Shown piece by piece: positions 1-20,719 of a stretch of 31,145 nucleotides of DNA; within the stretch, counting starts at the first letter, position 1, and each line of letters opens with the position of its first letter. The stretch lies in the NCBI GenBank assembly GCA_009602725.1, contig WELB01000007.1, positions 899,099 to 930,243 of the forward strand, read 5' to 3'. The translations under genes were made by a program, and so were the position numbers. The DNA is from Spirogloea muscicola. Taxonomy: Eukaryota; Streptophyta; Zygnematophyceae; Spirogloeales; Spirogloeaceae. A model generated the notes under the pieces. It saw only the letters and a list, made by a program, of their open reading frames with translations, was not told where the DNA came from and did no database searches.

Positions 1-1
1 G

Positions 2-173
2 GAGGCGGCGGCGGCGGCGCCGGACGTGGCGCGCTACCCGCCGGCGCGCGTGCGCAACTTCTCGGTCGTGGCGCACGTGGACCACGGCAAGTCGACGCTG
101 GCGGACCGCCTGCTGGAGCTCACCGGCACCATCAAGCGCGGCGCCGCTCAGCCGCAGTACCTGGACAAGCTCC
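2..173 (+). CDS. GUF1/LepA-type translation GTPase, N-terminal exon, truncated both ends
   Basis: The reading frame opens at the window edge and runs through an alanine-rich stretch into the start of a translational GTPase. The P-loop (G1) reads [20 protein letters not shown], followed by [14 protein letters not shown]. In this family GUF1/LepA (EF4) is a ribosome-associated elongation factor; the block QPQYLDKL fits the mitochondrial GUF1 type better than the chloroplast LepA type, which usually has EQFLDN there. After DKL the family continues with a conserved glutamine-valine-glutamate-arginine block and the G2 region, but here the homology stops at about base 173 and the frame enters a (CGC)n arginine run. 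No GT or GC donor fits the stop point, so this is either an assembly misjoin at the trinucleotide run or a true truncation. The gene start lies to the left of the window. The family is certain; the state of the gene is not. Confidence 0.75.
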
Positions 174-182
174 ATGCGCGCT

Positions 183-183
183 T

Positions 184-214
<31 letters not shown>

Positions 215-218
215 TCCG
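183..218. repeat. (CGC)n trinucleotide run
   Basis: About a dozen CGC triplets in a row, just after the point where the GUF1 homology ends and 85 bases before the EDR1-like start codon. It is a likely place for a collapsed or misjoined assembly, and it inflates spurious poly-Arg and poly-Ala frames. Confidence 0.8.
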
Positions 219-302
219 CGCCTACCGTCCCGGGGCCGCTCGCAGACGCCGCCTGCGCGCGGCCGCCGTGATCTCATCTGGCGCCGCGGAGGCCGGCTCC
301 AG

Positions 303-6682
<6,380 letters not shown>

Positions 6683-6981
6683 AGCCCCAGGGTTGTGCAT
6701 GGGTGCCATCGATCATTTATGTATATTAATTGAGACCTGTTCAAATGAACACGTGTTAAAGTCACTATATGGGCGGCCAACTGTATGGGGGGCCACCCCT
6801 GTTCTCCTCATTGAGCTCAATACCACACATGTTCACGGGCTGCTCACTGATGTCTATGCTAGTGAGCCCTTCACTTCTACTACTCCTTTACTCCAAGAAG
6901 GGTCTGAGACTCTCACACCACCTTCCACCACCTTCCACCACCTTCGGGGCCTTCCATTGCCAAGTGCTGCCACGGCAGGGC

Positions 6982-7009
6982 CATACTGTGTTGTATACAA
7001 CACAGTATG
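6982..7009. repeat. 28-bp perfect palindrome
   Basis: The half catactgtgttgta is followed directly by its reverse complement tacaacacagtatg with no spacer. Near-matching outer arms (ggcc before, ggcc after, with a few unpaired bases) extend the symmetry. It lies about 300 bases past the kinase stop codon, so it could be a 3' UTR hairpin or a cruciform. Confidence 0.8.
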
Positions 7010-7268
7010 TAATGGCCTGACAATGTATTGTACCATTTTTGTTGCTCTGCAACACCTGTTCAAGTCCATTCTTCATATTTGTCGCTCTCAATTGCAGACG
7101 TGAGTAGTCATGAGCATTCTACAATGGCCTACTGATAATGACGGGTCTCGAAAGTATGGCTAGCTGTTATCTGCTGTTTCTTGGAGGGGCTAAGAGAGGC
7201 AAGACTGGTGAGTGTCACTGCCTGTAGCTTCGGCATGCCTACTGGTCGATCCAAGCTATCAATTCTCA

Positions 7269-7358
7269 GAGTGCCGCTGCTGGAATATCAATAGGTGATG
7301 ACGAGTCTTATTTTCTGAGTGCCGCTGCTGGAATATGAATAGGTGATGAGGAGTCTTT
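7269..7358 (+). repeat. Tandem duplication, period 48 bp
   Basis: The unit starting gagtgccgctgctggaatat at 7269 recurs at 7317 with only a few substitutions (for example atcaata against atgaata, and gacgag against gaggag). It lies just before the first exon-like segment of the unidentified + strand gene. Confidence 0.75.
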
Positions 7359-7371
7359 GAATGTTGGACAG

Positions 7372-8782
7372 GACATTCTCGTGGTCGGGGGCGTCAACTC
7401 TGCTCCGCTGGTCGAGCGCGACGACTTCTTCACGCGCTCGACTGAACGAAAGCACCAAGCCGCAGGTGCAGTAACTGTATAATTACAGGATGGTGTCAGC
7501 TGACCTGGTATTCCCATCATTGACCCCGATTTGTCAAGCTCCAAAGCTCCTCCTGTAGAGGATGATACCCTTCAGAGGCGACAGGAGTCAGTGCTGTTGG
7601 AGAGGTGGTGTGACGCGAGCAGGAGACAAAGGAGGGTATGAGGGGGGATACTCTTGGTGGGTAAGCGAGTAATGGGGGGTGTACAGGAGGCACGAAGCTG
7701 GGGGGAGTGTGCAGGCAGTTACTGTTCCTGCCAAAGCCAGCAAAGTGCTCGCAAACAGATTGGCTCCTATACGAGGCAGTGCTATAGAAGCCAGAGCAGA
7801 GGCTGCATCCAAGAGGGTGCTGTGAAAGGGCAGCCCAGATAATAAGGAGAAACTCGAGGAAAGCAGGATACTAAGTGTTGCATAGTAGAGATGAAAATTT
7901 CGTGCTTACTAACAAAGCCTCTCGCCAGGAGGGCCCGCTGAGTGGCAGATGTTTAACGAAATTGAAGAGCTGAAGAGGGAGCAGAACCAGGCCGCGCAGC
8001 TCTGAAGCTCACCCAGCACAATGACGAGGTCATGAAGTTTGGAGCAGTATATAGTTACGGACAGCAATCTACCAGACAGACGGCAGACCTGAGGGCACGA
8101 ACCTTCAGAAGCGTATTTTTCTCCATTGCCTAATCTTACACAATTAAGCAAGCAGCTCAAGGACACTGGACCACCTGCCACTGTAAGCCCTTTGTACGAC
8201 ATGGCTTAATCTGGAAAGTTGTCGCCAGCATGAATAGTCCTGGTAAGAGTCATTAGGGGATAAGATTCATCATGCCGTTTCTGAAGTTGTCGATGAGGAG
8301 GACATTTAAAAGGAGCTGCCTGCGCCATTGAAAGGGATCTCCATCACATTTACAATAACACGTTGACCGGGCTTGGGACACAAGCAGCACCTCTCTAAGG
8401 GCGGCTTGGTTCCCAACTTGAATAAAGATGCATGATGCACTGTACAAAACTTACGAGAGCTTGTTACCCTGATGCCTGAAGCGAAGCGCAGTTTTTAAAG
8501 CAGCCATGCAATAATCTTTTTCTCAACGACAAAACTGGAGGTGTACGTGGTAGGATGGGGCAGGTAGTAAGCGAAGGATGAGAATGGTGCAAGCAATCTT
8601 TGTCAGTGCAATTTGAAATGGCGTAGGAGTTCGTCTGGCAGCAATGATGTACTGGACGTCCTGTCTAGCAGGAACTGCTCGCAGAGGATGGCCGGAGCTT
8701 GCATGCTAAGCCAATTGATGGTTACCTGACGGAGGAGGATTTTGAGATTATTGCTAAGGATACACCTATTTCATTTCGTTGA
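7372..8782 (+). pseudogene. Unidentified multi-exon gene, coiled-coil, possibly frameshifted
   Basis: Three consecutive exons fit splice consensus and phase: 7372-7465 (DILVVGGVNSAPLVERDDFF), 7559-7635 (EDDTLQRRQESVLLERW, first codon split with the previous exon) and 7715-7816 (AVTVPAKASKVLANRLAPIR). A fourth begins near 7943-7949 (MFNEIEELKREQNQAAQ). There the coiled-coil pattern continues as LKLTQHNDEVMK only after a shift of frame near 8003-8005, and a later piece near 8285-8345 (VVDEEDI, then KELPAPLKGISITF) is cut by an in-frame TAA. A last piece at 8672-8782 (ELLAEDG..., YLTEEDFEIIAK) ends in TGA. I do not recognise the family. The breaks suggest a decaying gene, assembly errors, or exon choices I have missed; the first three exons look sound. 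The first exon and start codon were not found. Type given as pseudogene with low confidence. Confidence 0.35.
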
Positions 8783-8859
8783 TTCCAAAGAGGAAGCTTG
8801 CCACTAGTCCGGCAACGAGCATGATTCGTGTAAAGATCCATCTCTGTTGCCCCTGATTG

Positions 8860-9089
8860 TGAAAGATCTGCCGACTTCTTTCTACCATCGAGGACGCAGT
8901 CAATGACCATAGGGTTACGTATCAGATCATGGCCCCTCAGATGGCTGCAGGTGGCCGGCAGACGCTCTCAAGGGGACTGCTGCAAATCAAGAACGACGCT
9001 TCTCACTCATGTTCCATCTCTGCATAGGCTAAAAAGTCAATTGTTGATACACTCGTTGGCCGAACACTTTCAAGGATGCAACTGAAGGT
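8860..9089 (+). other. Exon-like segments downstream of the unidentified + gene
   Basis: Two stretches look like coding exons. One near 8880-8950 reads DAVNDHRVTYQIMAPQMAAG. The other, about 9030-9089, follows a possible acceptor (tctctgcatag), reads AKKSIVDTLVGRTLSRMQLK and ends at a good donor (AAG followed by gtatct). They may belong to the preceding gene or to a separate one. No family was recognised. Confidence 0.25.
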
Positions 9090-9368
9090 ATCTCGGACAA
9101 AAATGAAGTGGAGTGACATGTATGCACAGAGCAGGCAGCACAAGCTTACAGAGCGGCAATGAGGATAGCGATTGTAAGAGGTGAAGGCTACAGGCTTGGC
9201 AAGTGAGGCTGCAATATGGGGGCTCTAAGTTGCCCCTTGGGCATGAAAAGCAATGGTGGCATGTTGGTGAGTGGCAAGGTAGCACGCGCAGCAAACTAGC
9301 AGGCCGCGACTTCCCAGCAGGCTGGCAAGAGGCGGGCTGGTGCAGACAGTGCAGTGTGGCGGTGATGC

Positions 9369-10055
9369 CTCCGCAGGGTGAAGCGAGTCAGGCAGCACTT
9401 GCCAATGGGCTGCCATGGCAGCAGCGACTCCGAGCCCCTGGAGCAGTCTACCTGCGGCAGTCCAACGAGGACGTCCAACCAGGACCAGTACTCAGGAAAC
9501 GGCAAGTGGGTGCTCCACGGCAGAGAGGCAACGTTAGAGTGGGGACGAAGATGGGGTCAGAGAAGCCCTCATGCGCACCGGAAGGAGCTCGTAGGAATTG
9601 GCGTCCAGGCCGAGCAGCGGCAGCCGGTCGCCGCGCCGGTGCTCGGCCAGAGCGAGCCCGATGACGCGCTGCACCGAGGTGCTGGGGGGCACGGCGAGCG
9701 CCAGCGGCTACCTGTTGCCGGGCACGCCGACCGCCACTCGCAGCAGCTCCTCGTCCCCCGGCTGCGCACGAGTCTCCACCAAGCTGCCATGAGCATTGCC
9801 GGCCCGTAGCCAGTTGTGCCAATGGAGACGACATAGTCACAGCCATGATAGTGCAGCGCTGGAGCGAGGCGCGGCCCCTCACCCGCTGCTCGGCCGGCTC
9901 GTCAGTCTTGAGCAGCGTGGACAGCTGCGACTTGACTGCCGCCGGCCGGTCGGCGACGGCCCGGGAGGCGAAGCCGCCGTCGAGCGCGGCGGTCACGGCG
10001 GCGGCGGGCTCCGCCGGCCGGAAGCGAACGACGCGGCGGGGCAGGTGCAGCGGCG
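9369..10055 (-). CDS. SIN1-like protein (CRIM region), partial, runs into assembly gap
   Basis: Three minus-strand exons in consistent phase: 10055-9883 (open to the gap, ending SQLSTLLKTDEPAEQR), 9773-9579 and 9451-9369. Exon 2 reads LRVAVGVPGNR, then PLALAVPPSTSVQRVIGLAL, then LDANSYELLP; exon 3 contains QPIGKCCLTRFTL. The order matches the CRIM domain of SIN1 (TORC2 subunit that binds AGC-kinase substrates): a first strand, the V-Q-x-[LV]-I-G-L helix, an S-[AE]-Y-x-L strand and a later P-I-x-K block. The acidic EDDGE loop between the last two blocks is not conserved. An in-frame TAG at 9708-9710 splits exon 2. The donor of exon 3 would be GC (AG before gcatca). The N-terminus may lie beyond the gap, where a candidate ATG at 11281 opens a short Arg-rich frame. 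PH and RBD exons were not found. The match is remote; another ubiquitin-like or RA-like domain is possible. Confidence 0.4.
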
Positions 10056-11004
10056 NNNNNNNNNNNNNNNNNNNNNNNNNNNNNNNNNNNNNNNNNNNNN
10101 NNNNNNNNNNNNNNNNNNNNNNNNNNNNNNNNNNNNNNNNNNNNNNNNNNNNNNNNNNNNNNNNNNNNNNNNNNNNNNNNNNNNNNNNNNNNNNNNNNNN
10201 NNNNNNNNNNNNNNNNNNNNNNNNNNNNNNNNNNNNNNNNNNNNNNNNNNNNNNNNNNNNNNNNNNNNNNNNNNNNNNNNNNNNNNNNNNNNNNNNNNNN
10301 NNNNNNNNNNNNNNNNNNNNNNNNNNNNNNNNNNNNNNNNNNNNNNNNNNNNNNNNNNNNNNNNNNNNNNNNNNNNNNNNNNNNNNNNNNNNNNNNNNNN
10401 NNNNNNNNNNNNNNNNNNNNNNNNNNNNNNNNNNNNNNNNNNNNNNNNNNNNNNNNNNNNNNNNNNNNNNNNNNNNNNNNNNNNNNNNNNNNNNNNNNNN
10501 NNNNNNNNNNNNNNNNNNNNNNNNNNNNNNNNNNNNNNNNNNNNNNNNNNNNNNNNNNNNNNNNNNNNNNNNNNNNNNNNNNNNNNNNNNNNNNNNNNNN
10601 NNNNNNNNNNNNNNNNNNNNNNNNNNNNNNNNNNNNNNNNNNNNNNNNNNNNNNNNNNNNNNNNNNNNNNNNNNNNNNNNNNNNNNNNNNNNNNNNNNNN
10701 NNNNNNNNNNNNNNNNNNNNNNNNNNNNNNNNNNNNNNNNNNNNNNNNNNNNNNNNNNNNNNNNNNNNNNNNNNNNNNNNNNNNNNNNNNNNNNNNNNNN
10801 NNNNNNNNNNNNNNNNNNNNNNNNNNNNNNNNNNNNNNNNNNNNNNNNNNNNNNNNNNNNNNNNNNNNNNNNNNNNNNNNNNNNNNNNNNNNNNNNNNNN
10901 NNNNNNNNNNNNNNNNNNNNNNNNNNNNNNNNNNNNNNNNNNNNNNNNNNNNNNNNNNNNNNNNNNNNNNNNNNNNNNNNNNNNNNNNNNNNNNNNNNNN
11001 NNNN
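10056..11004. other. Assembly gap (949 N)
   Basis: A run of unknown bases. It interrupts the SIN1-like gene, and both flanks are GC rich. Long frames that cross it are artefacts. Confidence 0.99.
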
Positions 11005-11589
11005 CGGGGCGGGTGGGGGGGGGGAGGTGGGTGCCGCCCGGGCGAGGCGCGACAGCCGGCGCCGGAGTGGCTGCCGGGGAGGGAGGCGACCCCCCGCCTG
11101 ATCCACCCCTCTCCACCACGTGGCACGAGCACCCTGCGGCGCGCCGTCAGCATGACACGTGGGGCGGGGCGTGCTTGGAGGGGTTGTTGTGGTTGCGAGG
11201 ATGCTGGCGCCGCAGGCGTGGCCGCGCGCGCCGCCACCACGGCAGCCAAGCCGGCGGGGCCGCCTCGCCGCCGCTGAACATCCCGTCCCCCGCCGGGCGC
11301 CCCACTGGGCAGCCTCTGGCGGGCACAGCTGGGTTGCTCGTCCACCCCTCAGCTCATCTGGCTTCCTTCTGCTGACACGGGGGTTCCATGAGCGCCCGTC
11401 TTCCTAGCCTGTCGCTTCACTAACACAGTCATGGATCCTCGTCTGTGTGCACCTGGCGGGCTTTCACAGCCGACGTTTGTCGCGCTTGCAGTCGACGTCC
11501 GCGGGCGTTTGAACTCGCTGGCTCGACCTACTCCAGCGGCTTGCGCGGTGTGCTGTGTCCCGCCGACGGGAGAAAACAGCTTTACTAAA
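11005..11589. other. GC-rich flank of the gap; no firm gene
   Basis: The first 300 bases are very GC rich and give open frames on both strands. On the minus strand an ATG at 11281 opens MFSGGEAAPPAWLPWW and further Arg-rich residues before a TGA; a GT donor within it is possible. This could be the first exon of the SIN1-like gene, but nothing recognisable supports it. Confidence 0.25.
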
Positions 11590-11890
11590 TTGACAGCAAT
11601 GGCTGTGAGAGGCAAGCCCAAAAGGAAGGACAAGGTCTGAAGGGCCGGATGGCGCAAAAAGCAGGATACTAGTCCTCAAGACGTCAGCAAGGGGTCTCTC
11701 AATGGAGAAAGACGCGTTAACGAGAGGGCGGTGGCTGGAGAGGAGAGGCCTGCCCAGACTAAGAATGGACAAAATTCGAAGGCGCCAAGGGAAAGCGCTA
11801 AAGCACACGTGGAATCAACCAGCTACGAAAAACTCAGTAACCCTTGCTAAGCAGCCGGAGGTTGGAGAAATTGGTCTCAATAACCTCTAG
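11590..11890 (+). repeat. Dispersed repeat family, two diverged monomers
   Basis: The core tggctgtgagaggcaagccc, then aaaggaaggacaaggtctgaa, then a gggccggatggcgcaaaaagc tail, matches copies at 18.9-19.05 kb. The second monomer (11700-11890) shares the later part, with aaagcgctaaagcacac and aagcagccggaggttgg, seen again at 19.6-19.7 kb. Confidence 0.7.
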
Positions 11891-12159
11891 TTAGTGAGTG
11901 CAAGTCAGATTAACCAAGGGCAGCAGAGCTAGCAGCCCGGCTTCAATGTAGGGTCGTTTGCTCAAGTGTGCGGGATGCGCCTTGCCGTCTCCTGCAGTGG
12001 TCCTTGGCATTTGCCGACCCCTTGCGTGTAGGCCGCGCCTTGGATGCTGCCTCCTGGGTCCGACAGGGCGACGCTTTTCCACCCTCTCGTTATTCTGATG
12101 CAAACTTGCTGACTAGAGGTCATTGAGCGCCCACTCGCAGGAGTCATCAAATATAGTTT

Positions 12160-12300
12160 CGTGCTTTCTGCACCATTAAGCCCTTTCGGACCTTGTACAC
12201 TCCTTTGGGATGGCATCTCACAGCCATTGCCTTATTTGGAGAAGCTATTTCCTTTCATACCAGCAGCCGAAAATCTTTCTACTGGGGAGCCTTCACCACC
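12160..12300 (-). repeat. Dispersed repeat copy, inverted
   Basis: Read on the minus strand it gives ggcaatggctgtgagatgcc, then catcccaaaggagtgtacaa, then ggtccgaaaggg, which is the same core as the + strand copies, more diverged. Confidence 0.6.
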
Positions 12301-13339
12301 TCCGTCGGCGTGCCATGGCCCCGCCAGGATCCACGGCACCCCCGAGTCCCCAAGCCCCCAAGCCTCAGCCCCCAGCCCCCCAGCTCCTCAGCAAGCCTTC
12401 CTGTGCGGAGAGAGGCCCGTCCCACCAGCTCAAGTCTGTCGTGTAGGTGCTCGCCCGCAGTCCCCCTGTGTGCACTCGGATGGCATTCACAGCCGCCCTT
12501 ACGCAGGGACGTTCTTCTGAGATTGTATTCTCTGTGACTGCCTATGTAGTCCTGGACTATGCTGCAGAATAGGTACCATAGCTGCTGCAAGGCCACTTCC
12601 TCGTTCTCCAGGCCTGCCTGCTACATAGCAGGAAGAATCCTCCCTCTTGTGAGGGTCTTCTTCAGAAGCAGCTGGAGGGATGCCCCCTCCAGCGAGGATC
12701 TTCTATAGAAGACAAATGCTGTGCAGCCTGTGACATGCTGCAAGCACATGTGCTTAAGCTCCACGTCATTTGGAAGTGAAGTCCAACTGGTGCTTGCTTC
12801 TTCTGCCCCTCGAAAACAGTACATGCTTGAAACGGGCAAAATTTTCTTCTGGTGACAAAGAAGGTCCTAAGACCAATCTGTGCAGCCGCCTCAACATTCA
12901 CAACTGGCAGATTGGACAACGCACTCTTGCCACGATGAGCAGCAATTTCTTGTATCTTGCTACAAAAGTCTGCAAGTGAAGCTGCACAACTTTTCTAGTC
13001 TATTTGTTGCTCCCACTGGAGGCTGGATCCCGCTGTGAAGGAGGAGCATTTCCAGAAGCCTGATGGGCTTCCTGCTTGGATGCAGAACCTGTGTACTTGA
13101 GATGATAATTTAGTGTGCAAGGCCTTGAAAAGCTTCTTGACCTCTGTATGTGCAGAGGTGATTGCAACGACACTGAAGCAAAGCAGCTTTGCTTACATGC
13201 TCTCAAGGCATGACCTCTGCTGTTGGGGAGACTTCAAAGCAGCGTGACTAACTCATGGCATGGCATGGCATGGCACAAATGACATACTTGGGTTTTGCGT
13301 CCTTTGCTCATGATGGCTAGGAATTGGCAACACTAACCT
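12301..13339. other. Intergenic stretch before the UGPase stop codon
   Basis: No supported gene. It holds a C-rich low-complexity run at about 12321-12395 and a (ATGGC)n microsatellite at about 13256-13274. The right part probably contains the UGPase 3' untranslated region. Confidence 0.5.
13256..13274. repeat. (ATGGC)n microsatellite
   Basis: About four perfect five-base units in the region just downstream of the UGPase stop codon, possibly in its 3' UTR. Confidence 0.7.
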
Positions 13340-18370
<5,031 letters not shown>

Positions 18371-18489
18371 GGCGGCGGCAGGAGGGCGGCCTTCGCGCGA
18401 GGAGGAGAAGCCGAACGGCAGGCAGCGGGCGAGCGCGTCCGACAGGGCGGCGAGCCAGCTGCTGCTCATGGAGCGGCTCCTGGGAGGGG

Positions 18490-18720
18490 GGGGAACTGAG
18501 GATCGGGGAGAAACAGCAGCTCTTCCAATGTAAAGCGGTGGCTGTGAAGAAGTGGCTCTCCCAATGGGGGCAAGGGCTGTGAGAAGCCAGCCCGAAAAGA
18601 ATTGACAAGGTTCGAAGGGGCCAAAGTACGAGCTAAGCAGCGACTGCGGGGCCTGAAGAGGCTATGGCAGAACGGGGGAGGATGGACCGCTTAGTAGTTA
18701 CGAGTGAGGAGCCTCACATC
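18490..18720 (+). repeat. Dispersed repeat, long copy near the UGPase start
   Basis: Contains the full core (agtggctctcccaatggggg, caagggctgtgagaagccag, cccgaaaagaattgacaagg, ttcgaagggg) and a tail through gaacgggggaggatgga to gaggagcctcacat. About 170 bases match the copy at 24380-24555 with roughly two differences. It lies about 120 bases upstream of the UGPase start codon, so it may sit in the promoter. Confidence 0.85.
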
Positions 18721-19695
18721 CGACAGACTAGCTGTGAGAGGCCAGCCCAACGAAGTTGAACTTCGAGGGCTGAGGATCCGTCGGGCTCCAGTCGCCACTC
18801 CGGCTGGCCGAGCGTGGAAGTGCCACTCACCTCTCCAGCGTGACGCGTGGCGTGGTCGAAAAGGAAACAGCTCTTCCAAGATGACAGCAGTGGCTGTGGG
18901 AGAAGTGGCTCTCCCAATGGGGCCAAGGGCTGTGGCTGTGAGAGGCTAGCCCAAAGAGAGAAGGCGCGCGGTGCGCATCAAATTGAAAGGGAGGCCAATG
19001 CCCAAAGGAATGGACAAGGTCTGAAATGGCCGGATGGCGCAAAAAGCAGGATATCAGTCACCAAGACGTCAGCAGCATGAAAACAACAGCAGCTTTTCCA
19101 ATTTAAGGCAGGGGCTGTAGATAAGAATGTGGCTCTTCCAAAGGGGGGCAAGGGATAAGACAGCCAGCCGAAACAGTCGACAAATTCTGAAGGAGCCAAG
19201 AGTGCTGGCTCAGAGCTTGGGCGATAGGATGAATCACGTGGTAACAATGAGATAGCCAGCCCAGAAAGAGAGGACAAGGTCCAAAGGGCCGAAAGGCGCC
19301 TTAAACCACACAGCTATGCAAGAGACTACAGCAGATGGGAGCTTAGTAACCCCGAGTTGGCAAGAAACAGAAGGAACACTCCAATAAGTAGAGGGCGATG
19401 GAAAGAAAGCTTTTCCGAAATGGCCCGAGTCCGAACAAAAGAAGCCCGCTCCATCTGCAGGTGCGATTGGCGACGCGTGTAAATATGGTGCTTCAGAAGT
19501 TCTTCAATAGGAGGGCACGAGCTGTGAAAGATTGATGCTTCCAGTAGAGGGCGATGGCTGTGATCGGCCGCCAGCCCAGAAAGTTGAATGAACAAAGTTC
19601 AAAGTGGCCAGAAAAGCGCTGAAGCACACAGCGGCCTAAGTGGCTACTGGATGCTCAATGCCCCCTACTGAGCAGCCGCAGGTTGGCGAAAATAG
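18721..19695 (+). repeat. Array of diverged dispersed-repeat monomers
   Basis: At least three or four head-to-tail diverged monomers: around 18725-18800 and 18860-19060 (gtggctgtgggagaagtggc, then gagaggctagcccaaagaga, then aaggaatggacaaggtctga), 19085-19300, and 19380-19690 (gagggcgatggctgtgatcg, then agcccagaaagttgaatgaa). They are all in the same orientation. Frames read from the antisense strand repeat a peptide such as FGLASHSHC, which is a shadow of the repeat and not a protein. Confidence 0.7.
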
Positions 19696-19698
19696 TCT

Positions 19699-20445
19699 TC
19701 ACTCCAGGTAGCGGGTCCCCTTTCTATAGCCAGAGGCTGCAGCCAAAGCACGACCAGCACGCAGATGAAGCGCGTGTGCCATTGACCGCTGCAGGGATTA
19801 CTGACAGGCGCATGATACACCTGGGCGAGTGAGCGTGCCACGTTGAGATCGGCCTGCTCATCTTGAGAACGTGGGGAGACTGCGTTGCGCGCGAGCTGAT
19901 GCAGGAGCTCGAGCCACTGAGCACAGTGAAAGGAATGAAACAAGCTCATTTTCCAATTTCATCCTTCCTTCAAGTGAGCTGGCTGTTATTCCCAAAATGT
20001 GGCTGCGTAAGTAGGGGTTACTGACCGGCCAGAGTTAGCGTTTCCTTGGTTTCCTGTGTGCTTGTCATACATTTGTGGGCTGGCCCTTTCTGCAACCCTC
20101 GCCTACTCTGGATCAGCTGCTTTTTCTTTCTGTACTGGCTGGCCTTTCAGACCAGTGGCCACTAGAGTCGCTGGGGGCTTCAGCGCTTCTCTGGCCCCTT
20201 CAATCATTTTTCTTATGGGCTGGCCAATCACAGCCATCGCCCTCCACCAGATCCATCTGCTTTCATCCCAGCGCTCCTTCGGGAGAAGTAGCGCTCAAAC
20301 AAGGTTGGGCTGGCTTTCCACAAACCCTCGGCACCTTTGCAAGAGCTACTGCTTCGTCTTGCAAAGATGTCTTCTTCTTAGAAGACATCTTTGCTTTTCC
20401 GCCAGTAGGGACCACTTTACTTCCCCCAGCTCCTGGAGGTGCCAT
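19699..20445 (-). CDS. Small unidentified gene, three exons, about 98 aa
   Basis: Exons 20445-20335 (MAPPGAGGSKVVPTGGKAKM to EAVALAK), 19916-19821 (WLELLHQLARNAV to NVARSLAQ) and 19788-19699 (RSMAHALHLRAGRALAAASG to GTRYLE, TGA). Every exon is an exact number of codons, and the joins have good GT donors (gtgccg, gtgtat) and AG acceptors. The product would be a small basic protein with a lysine-rich N-terminus and an amphipathic helical remainder; no family was recognised and no membrane segment is seen. The first intron (418 bases) contains inverted copies of the dispersed repeat. A 15-bp hairpin lies inside exon 1. An extra exon in the first intron, or a continuation past 19699 through a possible donor (gtgaag), cannot be excluded. 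Confidence 0.4.
20050..20310 (-). repeat. Dispersed repeat, two or three inverted monomers
   Basis: On the minus strand the core reads ggagggcgatggctgtgatt, then ggccagcccataagaa; a second unit has gccagccagtacag and a third ggccagcccacaaatg. Orientation is opposite to the 18.5-19.7 kb array. Confidence 0.6.
20361..20394. repeat. Perfect 15-bp inverted repeat with 4-base loop
   Basis: gcaaagatgtcttct (20361-20375), loop tctt, agaagacatctttgc (20380-20394). On the minus strand it falls in exon 1 of the small gene and encodes KAKMSSKKK. Confidence 0.9.
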
Positions 20446-20719
20446 GCGGCAGCCACCAAGGCTTCCCTGTTGAATACTGTAATATGGTGAATCGGCGGGT
20501 CGGGGTGGGGTGACCATCCCGCCCGTCTCATTGGGACTTGAGAGTCTCCCCTGGCTAAGGGAGGCCTCGGGCACCCATCCGGCTCACTCCCCACATCCGA
20601 GGCCACGCGGTGCGCCCGTGCGCCCTAGCCATGGCTGCCACCCACCTCTGGTGAGGGCGGAGCCTGTGCTGTCTGACTGACTGTCTGAGATCTGAATCTG
20701 TCTGCCGCCATGAACGCAT

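Larger units (their letters stand above)
6683..7371. other. 3' flank of the EDR1-like gene; no gene seen
   Basis: No convincing coding frame. It holds a (ccttccacca)n tandem at about 6915-6948, a 28-bp perfect palindrome at 6982-7009 and a 48-bp-period tandem duplication at 7269-7358. The start of this stretch is presumably the 3' untranslated region of the kinase gene. Confidence 0.5.

Noticed and set aside
8298-9710. Alternative genetic code with TAA/TAG as Gln, suggested by in-frame TAA near 8305 and TAG at 9708-9710 and by TGA stops in several genes
   Set aside because: About 2260 codons in the four complete genes contain no in-frame TAA or TAG although they have many CAA/CAG Gln codons, and the TPR gene appears to end in TAG. 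Pseudogene decay or error is simpler.
9448-11345. Very long open frames across 9448-11345 on both strands
   Set aside because: They are open only because of the run of N and GC-rich flanks; the real frame in the minus exons is a different one in exon 2.
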